NCBI RefSeq assembly: GCF_047495875.1
Contig: NC_092497.1
Location: forward strand, 27,099,889-27,163,888
Length of the DNA: 64,000 nt
Reading direction: 5' to 3'
Source of the DNA: Pithys albifrons albifrons
Taxonomy: Eukaryota; Chordata; Aves; Passeriformes; Thamnophilidae
Under the pieces are notes generated by a model, which was given only the letters and a program-made list of their open reading frames with translations, had not been told where the DNA came from and made no database searches. Below, in pieces: positions 26,141-36,797 of this stretch (positions within the stretch are counted from its first letter, which is position 1; each line of letters begins with the position of its first letter). The translations under genes and the position numbers were made by a program.

Positions 26141-26560
26141 GAACTGGCTGTTGCATCAAAGAGTCTTCCTTTGCTGTTAATTGTGAAGAGTTTGCTTAGG
26201 GTTGTAAACATAATGCAAGAAAAATAATTCCCAACCATGTTCTTCCCCAAGGGATGTCATTTTATCTGTTTTCTCTGGATTCCCTCATTGTCACAGTTAT
26301 TCTTGTATCTACTCAAAGAAGTTTTCTGTTTTGTAATTAATGTGGCTTTGCTAGCCATTGTAATGTGTCAGGAGAGATAACAAAAATAGCCAGCAGGTAT
26401 ATCACAGACTCTTGAAGCTACTGCCTGTTAGAGAAAAACTCTGCCCTAGTAGTTGTGCTTTGTCTACTCTCAAGAGATGGTGTAAGAGTGGTCACTTTTT
26501 ACTGAGACCAGTTCTTATGGACTATGCATTCCAGGATGCATTCACTTCTGTGCAGACACA
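26141..26560. other. non-genic DNA
   Basis: Nothing supported between the probable LTR and the C-rich block. Confidence 0.4.
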
Positions 26561-26587
26561 CCCCCCCACCCCCCACCCCCACCCCCA
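26561..26587 (-). repeat. C-rich block, G-quadruplex motif on minus strand
   Basis: Four C runs of 7, 6, 5 and 5 separated by single A residues. The minus strand therefore has four G runs of at least five with 1-nt loops, a textbook G-quadruplex pattern. It follows an ACACA stretch, so it may have grown from a (CA)n/(CCCCCA)n microsatellite. Confidence 0.85.
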
Positions 26588-29500
26588 TCAAGACCTGCTA
26601 GGGAAAAAGTAGGTTTTCATAAATTTTCTAAATGATGATAATACAAATTCCTGTCTGGAAAATAAAATGTTAATAGTACATAGAAAAGAACTCAAACTGC
26701 TCAGAAACTTAAGCATAATTGCTTATGAACATGGAGTGTTTATTGCTGTCAAAATTAATCACTTTTCAACTTCCAGCTGTTAAAATCCTTCTGGCAGATC
26801 TCCAAGCAATTCTCCTTCAGTTACTTCTCCCTCACTTAAATATTAGTGCAGTTCCCAGGCTCCAGTTACATAAGAAGCAATTTCAAACTGCACTACTCAC
26901 TGCTTTTAACCATAAACTCTCAGAAATTTATTTTACTACAAGGTTTTTTCTCAACTCAGATTTTACTTGAAGTTTGTATCAATGAAGGACGAGCATTACT
27001 TTCACATGAGTGTAGACCTTAGTTACAAAGCTTAGGTGCAAACTTGCCAAGACAATCCAGAAATGATTATTGAACCTGGATGCTCGCAGGTTGTTGAGGT
27101 AAAAGGAAACTGAGTGCACTTGGCATTCTCCAAAACATTTAGTGCTTCAGCAGAATCAGGATGCTCAGAGACCTGCAATATAGTTGGTATCTCTGGATGT
27201 GCCTCTGTCTCACACATAATACTAAGATTAAAATAGCTAAAAACATGGACGCTGTCAGTTGCACCACAGTAGGTGCTTGCAAGGACTGTTTTGAACCTCT
27301 GTAAAAAGCTACAGTATATAAGTTATTGGATCTGAGATTGATATGTAAGCTGTAGTTTGGTTTTATGTACCAGCATTTATCTGTAGACACTCTGTGAAGG
27401 TAGGGAAGCAGACAACTTGTTTGGGAATACAGGTCAAGACAAAAGCCATGAGAGAGAGACAAGACTGCTGGTGGCATGTATTCAGATGCAGTTCAAGCAA
27501 TCAGGGGTTTTCTTGTGTGATGATAGATTATATCTTCATCCGTGTCGCTATACATACAGTCAGGAATCCATGGTAGAGTGATTGTTCATGTCTGAACCAT
27601 TACTGCTAATATAAAGCTGTCAGTAGTCTACCAGCCCTAAAAACAGGATTCAAATACAGTGAAAAAGAACAATAGAAGTATGGACAATACTGTTTGCTTA
27701 CTTTACTTATCATCTACCATTAACTTATCTCAAGTGAAATTTTGGTATATATATTTAAAGGGGAATAATCTTAACAATGCATACAAATAAATGTGGCTCA
27801 TAAAATCTACTTCTCTTTCTGCAATACCATGTCTTGCCCCAATGGACAAGTCAAGTGTGATGTGCTTCTTTTTTTAAAAACTAGTATATTAATGTAGCCT
27901 TTTTTTTTTTTTTTAGAAATAACAAAGTTGGGTATTATTTTAGCAACGAAAAACTTCTATGTTTGTTTAATGGGTATTTGTGTGGTACCTCAATTCAGGG
28001 AAGCCAAAACATCACACAAGATAGTAAAATACGACTTCCTTGCACAGTGTCTAAATACAGATCCAGCTGAACTGTTTAAATGTCCAGCCAAGGTTATGCT
28101 AGATGAAGTCTCTAAATTTCCTGGGAGCCATATTTTTCAATGCCAACAAGTAGGAGAGTGGGTTTTTCCTCCCTCTGTTATTCCTTTATCAGTCCCTTTG
28201 TTAACTATTTCTGTATCTGTGGTGTACCTCCTGTGCCAGCAATTTCATTGTGTGTGACGTCAGCCCTGTCGGGGGAGTTTATAGATCTAAAGTGGATGAA
28301 AGTCATGGTCTGAGCAGTGCATGTACACGTTTCTGATTGCTAGCTGAACCTTTTGTTTTCTAGACCACTGACTTCAACTTGTGCTCTTCTTCTTACCTTG
28401 TCCTGCCTCCTTCCCAAGACAGTAGTTGCAAGAAAGTGAAAAGATGCAATGAGAGTGGAAGCAAACTGCAGCCATGGGGCAGCCACACCACACAGAAAGC
28501 AAACCACCTCTTTTCCTGAAACTTAGAGACTCAATATTTGTGAGAGCACTGCTGTTGTGTTGAAATTGGTGGAAAGTGGTTCACAGTGTTTGCAAGTTAT
28601 TAATTTAGGAGAGAGCATGTAGGTAATGTAACTGCACAAGTCTTTCTCTCATAGAAAGACAAACTATTACTCCATCTCCAAATTCAGTAAAGGGCAATGC
28701 AAAACTTTGGACAAGATGGTGGAAAGAAGTAGACTGGATACAATCAAAAATTTAAAAACATTACCTTGGCAATAACATTTGATTCAATAAAATCTCAGAA
28801 TATCAGAAATGCCATCTTTTCTTGCAGAAAAACCTTTGGCAAAGGAATTCATTGTCACATGAAACAAATGATCTTTCAGGGTAAGAAACCTCTTCGTGGG
28901 CAGTATAGGAATTTAAGTGGCTATTTCCATGCCTGTGCACCTGTATATGTACATGCAAATGTGGACCAATATCTTCCTATGCAGGTACTTGGGAGTATGT
29001 ATTTAGGAACCTGTGTATATAAAAATTTTTAAATATCTGGGTGTATCAGTTTTAATTTAAAAAAACAAAAAAAAAGAGAGAGAGAAGCAGAAATAATTTC
29101 CTTTGAACTTTTAATTTCTGACATCCTAATTTCATTTTAAATTGGCTTTGTTGATTTAAAGGTAGGTAATAAGACATGGAATTTAGACTTAGCAAAAATA
29201 ACCCATCCTAGATTTAAATAGGGGCAATGCTCAGGACTGATCAATAATCTAGTAAAGCAAAGAAAGAGGCTTTTTATCAGTGAACTTGATTCTCAGTTGG
29301 AAACAAATTTTTCAGAAAAGTATACTTTATTGTGGAAAATTTATGTTCTTTTTGACTAACCAGACACACTCTTTTGACATTCACCTGAATGTGATTTACT
29401 TTTTCTTAAAAAGACCTCAAATATAACAACTTTTGCTTTTAGTTGGTCACATTTCTTTGCAGAATGTAAACAATATCTTATGTGTTCTGATTTGGTGAAA

Positions 29501-32500
29501 TAGGTGTAGGTACAGTGTAGATAGTTCCTGTAAGAGCTGAGGTTTCTAAAAAGCTCCTCTTGTTGCAGAAGAGAAAAACGTGTTTCTTGAGGGGTAGAAA
29601 TGCAGCAAAATTTGTTAGATGGAGCATAAGAAGACATACAGCATGCAAAATTGCAGTTTGCTTTTGTGTATGACATAGTCAGCTATTGGGGTGTGAAGAG
29701 GATGACAAAGACCGTGATGACATACAAGAACTTGACAGTGTGTAACTAAATGCTGCAGCAAAGAGGGCTCTAAAACTGGGCCACACAGTGGAAGGTTGGA
29801 CTAGGAGTAGTTACTTCCTTGTCTTCTGTTATTCTTGGTTTCCAATGCAGAAAGATGAGAAGGGTGCTCAAAATGCATTTCACCTACCTTCCTCTTTACA
29901 TCGAGTTCCCCCAGTGCAGAATAAACCTTCTGTCAGCTAGTCAAAAGAGCATATCTGTATCGACTACAAAATATTTTTCTCTATGGAGCAAAAGGTTTGG
30001 GGAGCTGAGGAATTGCTGCCAGCTGTATCCTCAAGCATTCTTGCTCAGTGCTGTATGTCCAGGGTTCTGGGAACGGTAGGGTGTCAGTGAACACATTCAC
30101 ATGAATTGACAGTAAACACAATCACTGTGTGGGCAAGCAGCAGGAAAGGGAGATCCCAAGGAGGCTTGTGAAAAAAATGCCAGATGTTTCACAAATGCAT
30201 GAAGAAATCCCTGAACTTTGTGACCACATATTGTTCTGTCTCCCTCCCTGCAGCCCCTGGGAAAGGGAAGAGCATGTTCTCTAAGCCTAGTGGTTTGCCT
30301 CTGGTGTTGCGCTGTCATTGTTTATGGTTAGTCTTGCATGACCTGAAGAGCTGCCTGCATGGCATGAAGGTGCTACTGAGGTGCTTGTCACAAGCAGCAG
30401 GGCACCAGACAGGGATTACTGGGCAGTCCTAGAGCTCCTTCACAAGGCTGTAGAGTGCTCCTCGGCACCTTTCCATCACCGAGAATGTCTCACCAGACAT
30501 GGCTGGGCAGGGGTCTCTTCCTCTGCTCTGTGTGCTGACAGACCACCTGTAGGATGTCCACAGTCTGCTGCTTTTACAGTATAATACCTTCGAAGTATAC
30601 TAGCAAAAGAAAGTGAAATAACAGGAGATAAACAGGGTCCAGAGAGTTAGGAAAGAACAAGGAGAGGCTGGATTGGGAGGTAAGTGTATAGTGGAAGTAG
30701 GAAAGTACATAAAATAAGTATTAGTGAACAGAGGCATCTAATCCCTTCTAGGCATTAAAGTGCTTTAAAAATGGCATGTTTCAGCTCTCAAGACTGTTAA
30801 TGAATAGCTAGTAACAGCACTATTCGTGTGCTCTGCTTTAGCAACTTACATTTATGTCTGGCCATAAAAATTCAGTGTTGCTTGTCCCCATGAATGTTGT
30901 CTCAGCATGTGGACAGAGCTGATGGTTTTTAGAAAGACAAGGATAGCTGTACTGCCATTGGTGTCTCCAGAATTAATCCCAGATGTAATAAAGGAAACAT
31001 AGTTTCACTCTATTCTTGATTTACACTGCAGGAACAGAGACCATCCCTTGCTAGTTATTGCTTGGAACAGAAAAATACAGATTTGTTTAGGAATCTCAAA
31101 CACACACAGTCTCACCCTGTTCTTACATTCTCACATCACTTTGGGAAAAATGACAGAATTTGGTGGCCTTCATACTTCAGGCCATGGAGGAAAAGGGTCT
31201 GATTCCCTAAGTTGTTAGTCAGAGCCTGTGTCACTGGAGTTGAATCTTGCTCTGAGAAGGGGCTGGATCTGGTCCTGCCTGTTTATGTCACTTGGAAATT
31301 CCTTAAATTGCTTTCTTACCATCTCTATAAACAGTGGTCCCAGCACAGTGCTAATCGTAGGGTTATTCCTGGCCTTTGGGTTTCTTCAGCAAACACAACA
31401 GTTATTCTTTCTGCTGCATTCCTCCTAGCAGCCAAATCACCAGTGTGCTGGGGGAAAAGCCTATTGACCTGGGTACAAGAAAGGCCCAGGGGCAAGGCTG
31501 ACATGCATTTGATTATTTTCTCTAATTTAATTGCACAGTGGATTTTCTCCTCTTTCTTTTCTCCCCTGAAGGTTAATGCAAGTACACCTGAAGAAATCCA
31601 TGGAAACACATCTGAGAAATTTGGGCATTGCAAGGACCTGACGGATCAATATGTGTATTTGACCAGGTTCTCATTCTCAATGGCCTGTACTTGTGTATTT
31701 CAGACATGTCTCAGTATCTTGTTGTCACCACTTCTCTGCCCCAGCTATTGCAGTGAGTGTGAATATTGCTGGTGGAGTTGCAATGACAGCACTATTTCAG
31801 TGTGCCGTGGCTTTTTTACTCCATCTTTCAGTGTCCCTGCTGGCAGATCACCAGTGACAACCCAGCAAAGTCCCTTCAGGCTACATTTATGTATCTGTTG
31901 AAGCAACAGGCATGATTCTCTCCAGCTTAATGACTTTCTTGTTTTGTGTTACTGCAGCATCCCTGGTTTTATGAGCACCTCATTAAGTGAAAATCTGCTC
32001 AGGCCACAGATGCATGTACAATTTTGGCAAGTCTGTCTGCAAACACAATGCTACTTTGGAAAGTCATTTAGTCCCAACAGTGCCAACTAACACCATAGTC
32101 AGTAGGAATGACATTTCCCATGCTTTCAGGTACCTCCCTTTTGATGCATGGATTGCTGATGATGTTCATGTGTACTCTCTGCCCATTTGTAAACATAAGC
32201 TGGAGTGTATTTTTATCCTGGTTTACCTTTTTGGAGGTATCTGTCAGCGACTCTGCAGCTCAGCTCTGTTTCCTCATGTGGGCTGTGTTGCAGTCTAAAT
32301 AGACCTGTTGATGTAAGTTGAAACCAAAAGGTCTTTAAAGTCATTCTGGTTCATGAAATTAAGCATAGTTATCCTTCAATAGCTTTTAAGAGCAATTTTA
32401 TCTCAATATGATCCAACTGTACCAAGTGCAGGCTGTTTCGTGCACAGACAATAGGCAATGTGTATGTATTGTTCCCATTTGGAGTTAGTGTACCTATAGG

Positions 32501-33689
32501 ACACTAATGTTATGAGTGCTGCTGTCATAGGTATCTATGCAGCAAGCTACAGGTGGATAATTCCCTTGCACAGGGAGCACACCACTGTTAGAGTAAACTT
32601 GTCTTGCAAACAGTACTCAAGGAGGTAATTTATCCTTCTTTATAGTCACCAATTTTGTGTAAAGAGAAAACTGAGACATATTAGTGTGTGGACTGCAGTC
32701 AATACAGGTGTCCCATGAGATACCTTCTGCCTCACTCAGAGGGTCTTTCCTGAGTCAGAGGTGTCAGGTCCTTAAATTCCATAGTGAAGCCAAACTTTCC
32801 CAATGAACACAAGATTTCTAAAGCCCTAGCTTGGAACATAGACAGGAAAAAAATCCGAGCAGGCAAAAATCCAGAACTGAAGAGCATCCAAAAAAAAGAC
32901 CTTGGACAGGAGAGTAGGACACTCCCAGTAGTCTTGGCCTCTTGTAGCCAAAAAAGGATGGCATGTCACATCACCTTCAGCTGATTTAACAGTGTTGCTT
33001 TACTGGAATTCTTTATGTCTGCTGTTACTGAATTGCTGGGATACCCTTACCTGGGGTGGAACCTCAATGTTTTCACAGCTTTTTTCAAGTACCTCTACAC
33101 TGAATGACTTTGGATATCCAAGAATGTGAACAATGAAAAGTACTATTATTCCAGAATAAGAGGAGACTTGTAGATAAAGTATTTTCTTTGAATATCCTAA
33201 AATTATATTAGAAGTGTGTGCTTTCACCACTCCATTCTAACTTGACACCAGTGGTTGAACTTGTGCAGTTTTATGTTGATAAGTCTGAGTGCCTTCAGCT
33301 TGATCCTGACTGTCCTGTTAGAGGTCATAAACAGTGTGTTGAAGACTGGAAACCATCAGAATGAGACTGACTTTTATTGTAGGTGCTTGGATGTTGTAGT
33401 TAGTATATTGAAATTATGGTCAGAAGCACATGGAATATATGAGAAGAATAAGCATGAATTTTACAAAGGAAAGATATGTTTCGTCAGCCATTAGGATTCT
33501 TTGGAATCAGAAAGCCCATAATATTGAATATGTGGATTTTCAAATAGATGTGGATTTTCAAACACTTATGGTTACTAAACTGCCATGGCTCAAAAGAAAA
33601 ACCGATCCTTTCAGGGTTAAGTGATTAATTTCAGGGTTAAATGATCAACTAAAATACAGGAGAAAAAGAATGTTTTTCCTAAAGGAAAC
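26588..33689. other. unique DNA, no gene recognised
   Basis: It contains low-complexity pieces (poly-T at about 27899-27915, A-rich at 29056-29086). The 229-codon plus frame at 31212-31901 is the longest; it has many Cys, Ser and Trp residues, no motif I know and a poor start context, and I treat it as chance. The 109-codon plus frame at 27928-28257 is likewise unassigned. Confidence 0.4.
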
Positions 33690-34110
33690 AGAAGACAAAA
33701 AGGAATTCTGCAGGGTCTGTGATGAGATCTGTTCTATTCAACATACTTGCATGATCTGAAAGGAGGATGAACAGTGAGGTGACAAAATTAGAAGGTAATA
33801 GTAAAGCATTTAGATTATTGGAAAGGAACCTTATTGTAAAGAACTGTGGAAGGATCTGAGGTATCTGAGTGACCAAACAGTAAAGTGACATATGAAATCC
33901 CATTCTGAACACATGAAATACTGCCAAAAAAATAACACCTAAGCAAGTGGTTTATAGCAAGCAAAATAAGTACTTTCTCACACTGCACCTACTTACGCCA
34001 TGGAATTGATTGTTACAAGGATCTGTGGAAATCAAGAGGGTAAATAGGTTAAAGAAATTACTGAGGAAGTTAAGGAAGAAGGGAGTAAAAGGAGAAAGTC
34101 TTTTGACTTC
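33690..34110 (+). mobile_element. old CR1 LINE fragment
   Basis: Degraded CR1-like words occur in order: ATTCTGCAGGGTCTGTGATG, TCTATTCAACATACTTGCAT, GTGACAAAATTAGAAGGTA and CATGGAATTGATTGTTACAA. Together they track the reverse transcriptase end and 3' UTR of older CR1 elements. Divergence is far greater than in the 39 kb copy. Confidence 0.5.
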
Positions 34111-34399
34111 GGAAGTCCCAAGCACTTGCAGATGTCATACTGGTTTACATGGAGCATCGTGTGAATAGTTGTTCCGTCTCCTTGCTTCTCATATTCCAGG
34201 AAATGGTGCCTATTGCCAGACAGCATGAAAAGAATTAGGAAGATGTCCCAGAACCAGACTTATGATTTAATAAGATGACAAATCAATCAGTGAATTAACT
34301 GTATCTTAGAGAGGAGGTAAGAGTTCTCTTGTAAGGCCTTGCCTCACATGTAGACTGGAACTTCCCTTCTACTTCACTATACTCAGGACAATTTTATTC

Positions 34400-34404
34400 A
34401 AAAT
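34400..34404. repeat. target-site duplication AAAAT (left)
   Basis: AAAAT lies immediately before the TG of the solo LTR and is matched exactly at 36195-36199. A 5-bp duplication fits ERVL or ERVK-type integration. Confidence 0.85.
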
Positions 34405-34980
34405 TGTTGTAGTTTTGTTAAAGGAAAAATTGTCTCCCTGCTACTAATTCCCCAGGCCATTAGTTAACAAAAGAAGTGATCAACTCCCACCAATTCCTGC
34501 TTGATCGTTTTGGGTGGGAGACAGACTGGGGGAAGGTGTGGCAAGGAATGGGTTGGCACTGTCTCTTGTTTTTTGGAACATATTCATAGCTCGGGCTGAA
34601 CGCTGCATCTGGGTTTGTTGCGGTCAGAGAGAACCCGTTCTCCTGGTCATCCCTGCTTGCTGACTGCAAGGAGATTCCTTGGGATTATCATCACTCCTCC
34701 ACTCATAGCCTTTTCTTCTTTGTTTGGAACAAAGGACAAGGAAAGAGAGAGAGTCCATGTGAGTGTCCACTCCTTGTCTCTGCCTCACAGGGAAAAGACT
34801 GAGTATTCATCTCGCAGCCAGCCGAGGCGTGACACTGACACTGTCCATAAATATGACTTCACAAGGAGAAACCTATTGTTTAGGGGTTGTTCTCTTTTGG
34901 TTTTGGTTGTTGTTTTTTTTTTTACTTTTGGTGTTGGGAGAGTAGTTTGCTCTTGTCTGTTCACAGTTATAAGGTGACTG

Positions 34981-36013
34981 AAGGCCCACACCAAGACCCT
35001 GAATCACCTTGTCCGTGAGCTGCTTTTTGCTGATGATGACACCCTCGTTGCTCACACAGAAGCAGCTCTGCAGCGCTTAACATCCTGCTTTGCAGAGGCT
35101 GCTGAGCTTTTTGGGCTGGAAGTCAGTCTGAAGAAGACAGAAGTACTCTACCAACCTGCACCTCAGGAAGTCTTCCATCATCCTCACATCACCATAGGCA
35201 ATTCAGAGCTTAAGTCAGTTCAGCAGTTCACCTATCTGGGAAGTATCATTTCCTCAGACGGTAAGATTGACAAAGAGACAGACAACAGGCTAGCAAAGGC
35301 ATACAAAGCCTTTGGAAAACTCCATAAAAGAGTCTGGTCCAATAAACACCTGAAGAAAAGTACAAAGATCAGTTTCTACAGAGCCATTGTACTGTCTACT
35401 CTTTTATATGGGTCTGAATCATGGGTCATCTACCGCCACCACCTGTGGCTTCTTGAACGCTTCCATCAGCGCTGCCTCAGTTCAATCCTAAATATCCACT
35501 GGTCTGATTATGTGACCAATGTGTCTGTTCTTGAACAGGCAGGGGTCACCAGTATTGAGGCCATGCTGATGAGAACTCAGCTGTGCTGGGCAGGGCACAT
35601 CTCCAGGATGGACAATCACCCACTGCCTCCCAAAGATTGTGCTCTATGGTGAACTCGCCACCGGCTGCTGCAAGAGAGGAGCCCCGAAGAAGAGATGCAA
35701 GGACTCCCTGAAACAACACCTCAGCCTTGGTCATATTGACTGCCATCAATGGTTCACTCTGGCCTCCAATCTGGATTCATGGAGACACACCATTCACAAT
35801 GCTGCTGCTGCTTTTGAGAATGCATGTAGAGTCAGTCTCGAGGAGAAAAAACAATGCAGAAAGAACCATTCCTCGCCAATATCACCTAAAGAGACGTTCT
35901 GCTGTGCCTTTTGTGACCGGACCTGCCTATCCCGTATCGGCCTTTTTAGCCACCAGCACGCTTGCAGAAAGCGTGGGTGGTGCCCTTCTCAAATCTTCGT
36001 TCGCGAAGCCTAG
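34981..36013 (+). pseudogene. reverse transcriptase C-terminal part of a non-LTR retrotransposon
   Basis: An uninterrupted frame runs from 34981 to 35641 without a usable start ATG, because the element is 5' truncated. It carries the catalytic motif FADD (35026-35037, in LLFADDDTLVAHTE), then FTYLGSIISSDGKID, AFGKLHKRVW, LLYGSESW, LERFHQRCLSSIL and QLCWAGHISRMDN, the usual order downstream of the RT palm in this LINE group. A single-base shift near 35625-35638 moves the frame by one. The second frame continues to 36013 with LYGELATG, GAPKKRCKDSLKQHL and a C-terminal Cys/His zinc-finger-like motif (CAFCDRTCLSRIGLFSHQ, then HAC). The last residues before the stop are QIFVREA. With one frameshift and no N-terminus this copy cannot act, but it is well preserved. 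Confidence 0.88.
35995..36008 (+). promoter_or_regulatory. 3' terminal hairpin shared by LINE and SINEs
   Basis: CTTCG-TTCG-CGAAG: a perfect 5-bp stem with a 4-nt loop. The same hairpin is exact at 58577-58590 (minus strand, SINE) and present in decayed form at 13682-13695. It sits within 20 bases of the element 3' end and overlaps the last codons of the LINE ORF. I infer that it is the recognition structure for the LINE reverse transcriptase; that role is not shown by sequence alone. Confidence 0.65.
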
Positions 36014-36110
36014 CCATGATGATGACATATATATGTATATATATATAGTAGTTAAGAACAGTTATCCTTCTTATATCCATTTTCTAATTAAAGTTCCTTT
36101 TCTTAAATTT

Positions 36111-36116
36111 AATAAA
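36111..36116 (+). promoter_or_regulatory. LTR poly(A) signal AATAAA
   Basis: AATAAA in the R/U5 part of the solo LTR, in the same context (AAATTTAATAAAGAGTGA) as at 4191. Confidence 0.7.
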
Positions 36117-36194
36117 GAGTGATGTGATTATTGTGGAGGAATCCTCTCCTCTACTTTTTGGTAAAAATTTTGATTTTTTCCTCAAACTAAGACA

Positions 36195-36199
36195 AAAAT
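36195..36199. repeat. target-site duplication AAAAT (right)
   Basis: Exact partner of 34400-34404, directly after the terminal GACA of the LTR. Confidence 0.85.
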
Positions 36200-36761
36200 C
36201 TTGTAATATTAGCCCAAAGTCTGAACCTTCTCTGAGTCTGAATATACTCCTAGAAGTCAAACAAATTTGTGAGAGCCCAGTTTTGCAAGAAATTAATCCA
36301 TCTAGCTATGAAGTGATGTCCATACTGCAAAAATAGAATTAGTAGGTATTAATCCTTCGACTAATCAAAATATTGTAAGCTACATCCTGTGGTTGTATTC
36401 TCCACAATTAAGTAAGAGATTTGTATAATTGTGCTTCCAGACTGATAGTCCAGTCCTCAGAGTTGATCAAATATTTATCATTGAACTAGAGAGTCACTGA
36501 ATGTCAGACAGAAGAGTAGAGGGGCAAATCTTCCCACTGTTTAACCCAGGAGATTTAGTCAGGAGAGAATGGAGAAACAGCATGGCTCCAAGAACATGTC
36601 AGTCTCAGCTGAAAAATCTCTTTATTCAGTGGAAGACCTCATTTTCCAGTGTGACTAATCAGTTTTGTGCTGGTGCAAATCTGTTGGCTTCACAGGAAAC
36701 TCTATGGTTTCAAGTTAAATTTTTCAGGCCAAATGATTTTTGTTGTTTGTCGCAGTTTATT
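36200..36761. other. non-genic DNA
   Basis: Nothing supported. The 123-codon plus frame (36501-36872) runs into the C-rich block and has no known motif. Confidence 0.4.
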
Positions 36762-36797
36762 CCCACCCTCCCTTCCCTCCCCCCCCCATCCCCCCAG
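36762..36797 (-). repeat. C-rich block, G-quadruplex motif on minus strand
   Basis: Six C runs of at least three (3, 3, 3, 3, 9, 6) separated by loops of 1-2 bases. The minus strand fits the G3+N1-7 quadruplex rule with very short loops. Confidence 0.8.

Larger units (their letters stand above)
34971..36026 (+). mobile_element. 5'-truncated non-LTR retrotransposon (RTE-like, not CR1)
   Basis: About 1.05 kb holding the end of a reverse transcriptase frame, inserted in the TA tract of a solo LTR. The protein differs clearly from the CR1 copies in this window. The stop codon (36011-36013) is followed by only 13 bases, CCATGATGATGAC, then the LTR resumes. A very short 3' UTR with a trinucleotide-like tail is typical of RTE-type LINEs (known of the class), so RTE-like is my best guess. 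A named family such as the avian RTE elements is possible but not shown. The terminal ~40 bases are shared with the two 5S-derived SINEs in the window. I see no clear target duplication because the flanks are AT-repeat. Confidence 0.88.
34405..36194 (+). mobile_element. solo LTR, family A, split by a LINE
   Basis: It begins TGTTGTAG and ends CTCAAACTAAGACA, with the AAAAT duplication on both sides. It aligns with 49581-50310 over its whole non-inserted length (34405-34970 plus 36027-36194, about 734 bp). AATAAAGAGTG near the right end gives plus orientation. Position 34970/36027 falls in the TA-rich tract of the LTR, where a non-LTR retrotransposon has inserted. No internal retroviral sequence is present, so this is a recombined solo LTR and not a provirus. 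Frames of 120 and 60 codons inside it are chance. Confidence 0.92.

Noticed and set aside
31212..31901. 229-codon plus frame
   Set aside because: No recognisable domain, odd composition (many Cys, Ser and Trp), and overlapping frames on both strands. About one such frame per few such windows is expected by chance. It would need expression or conservation to be called.
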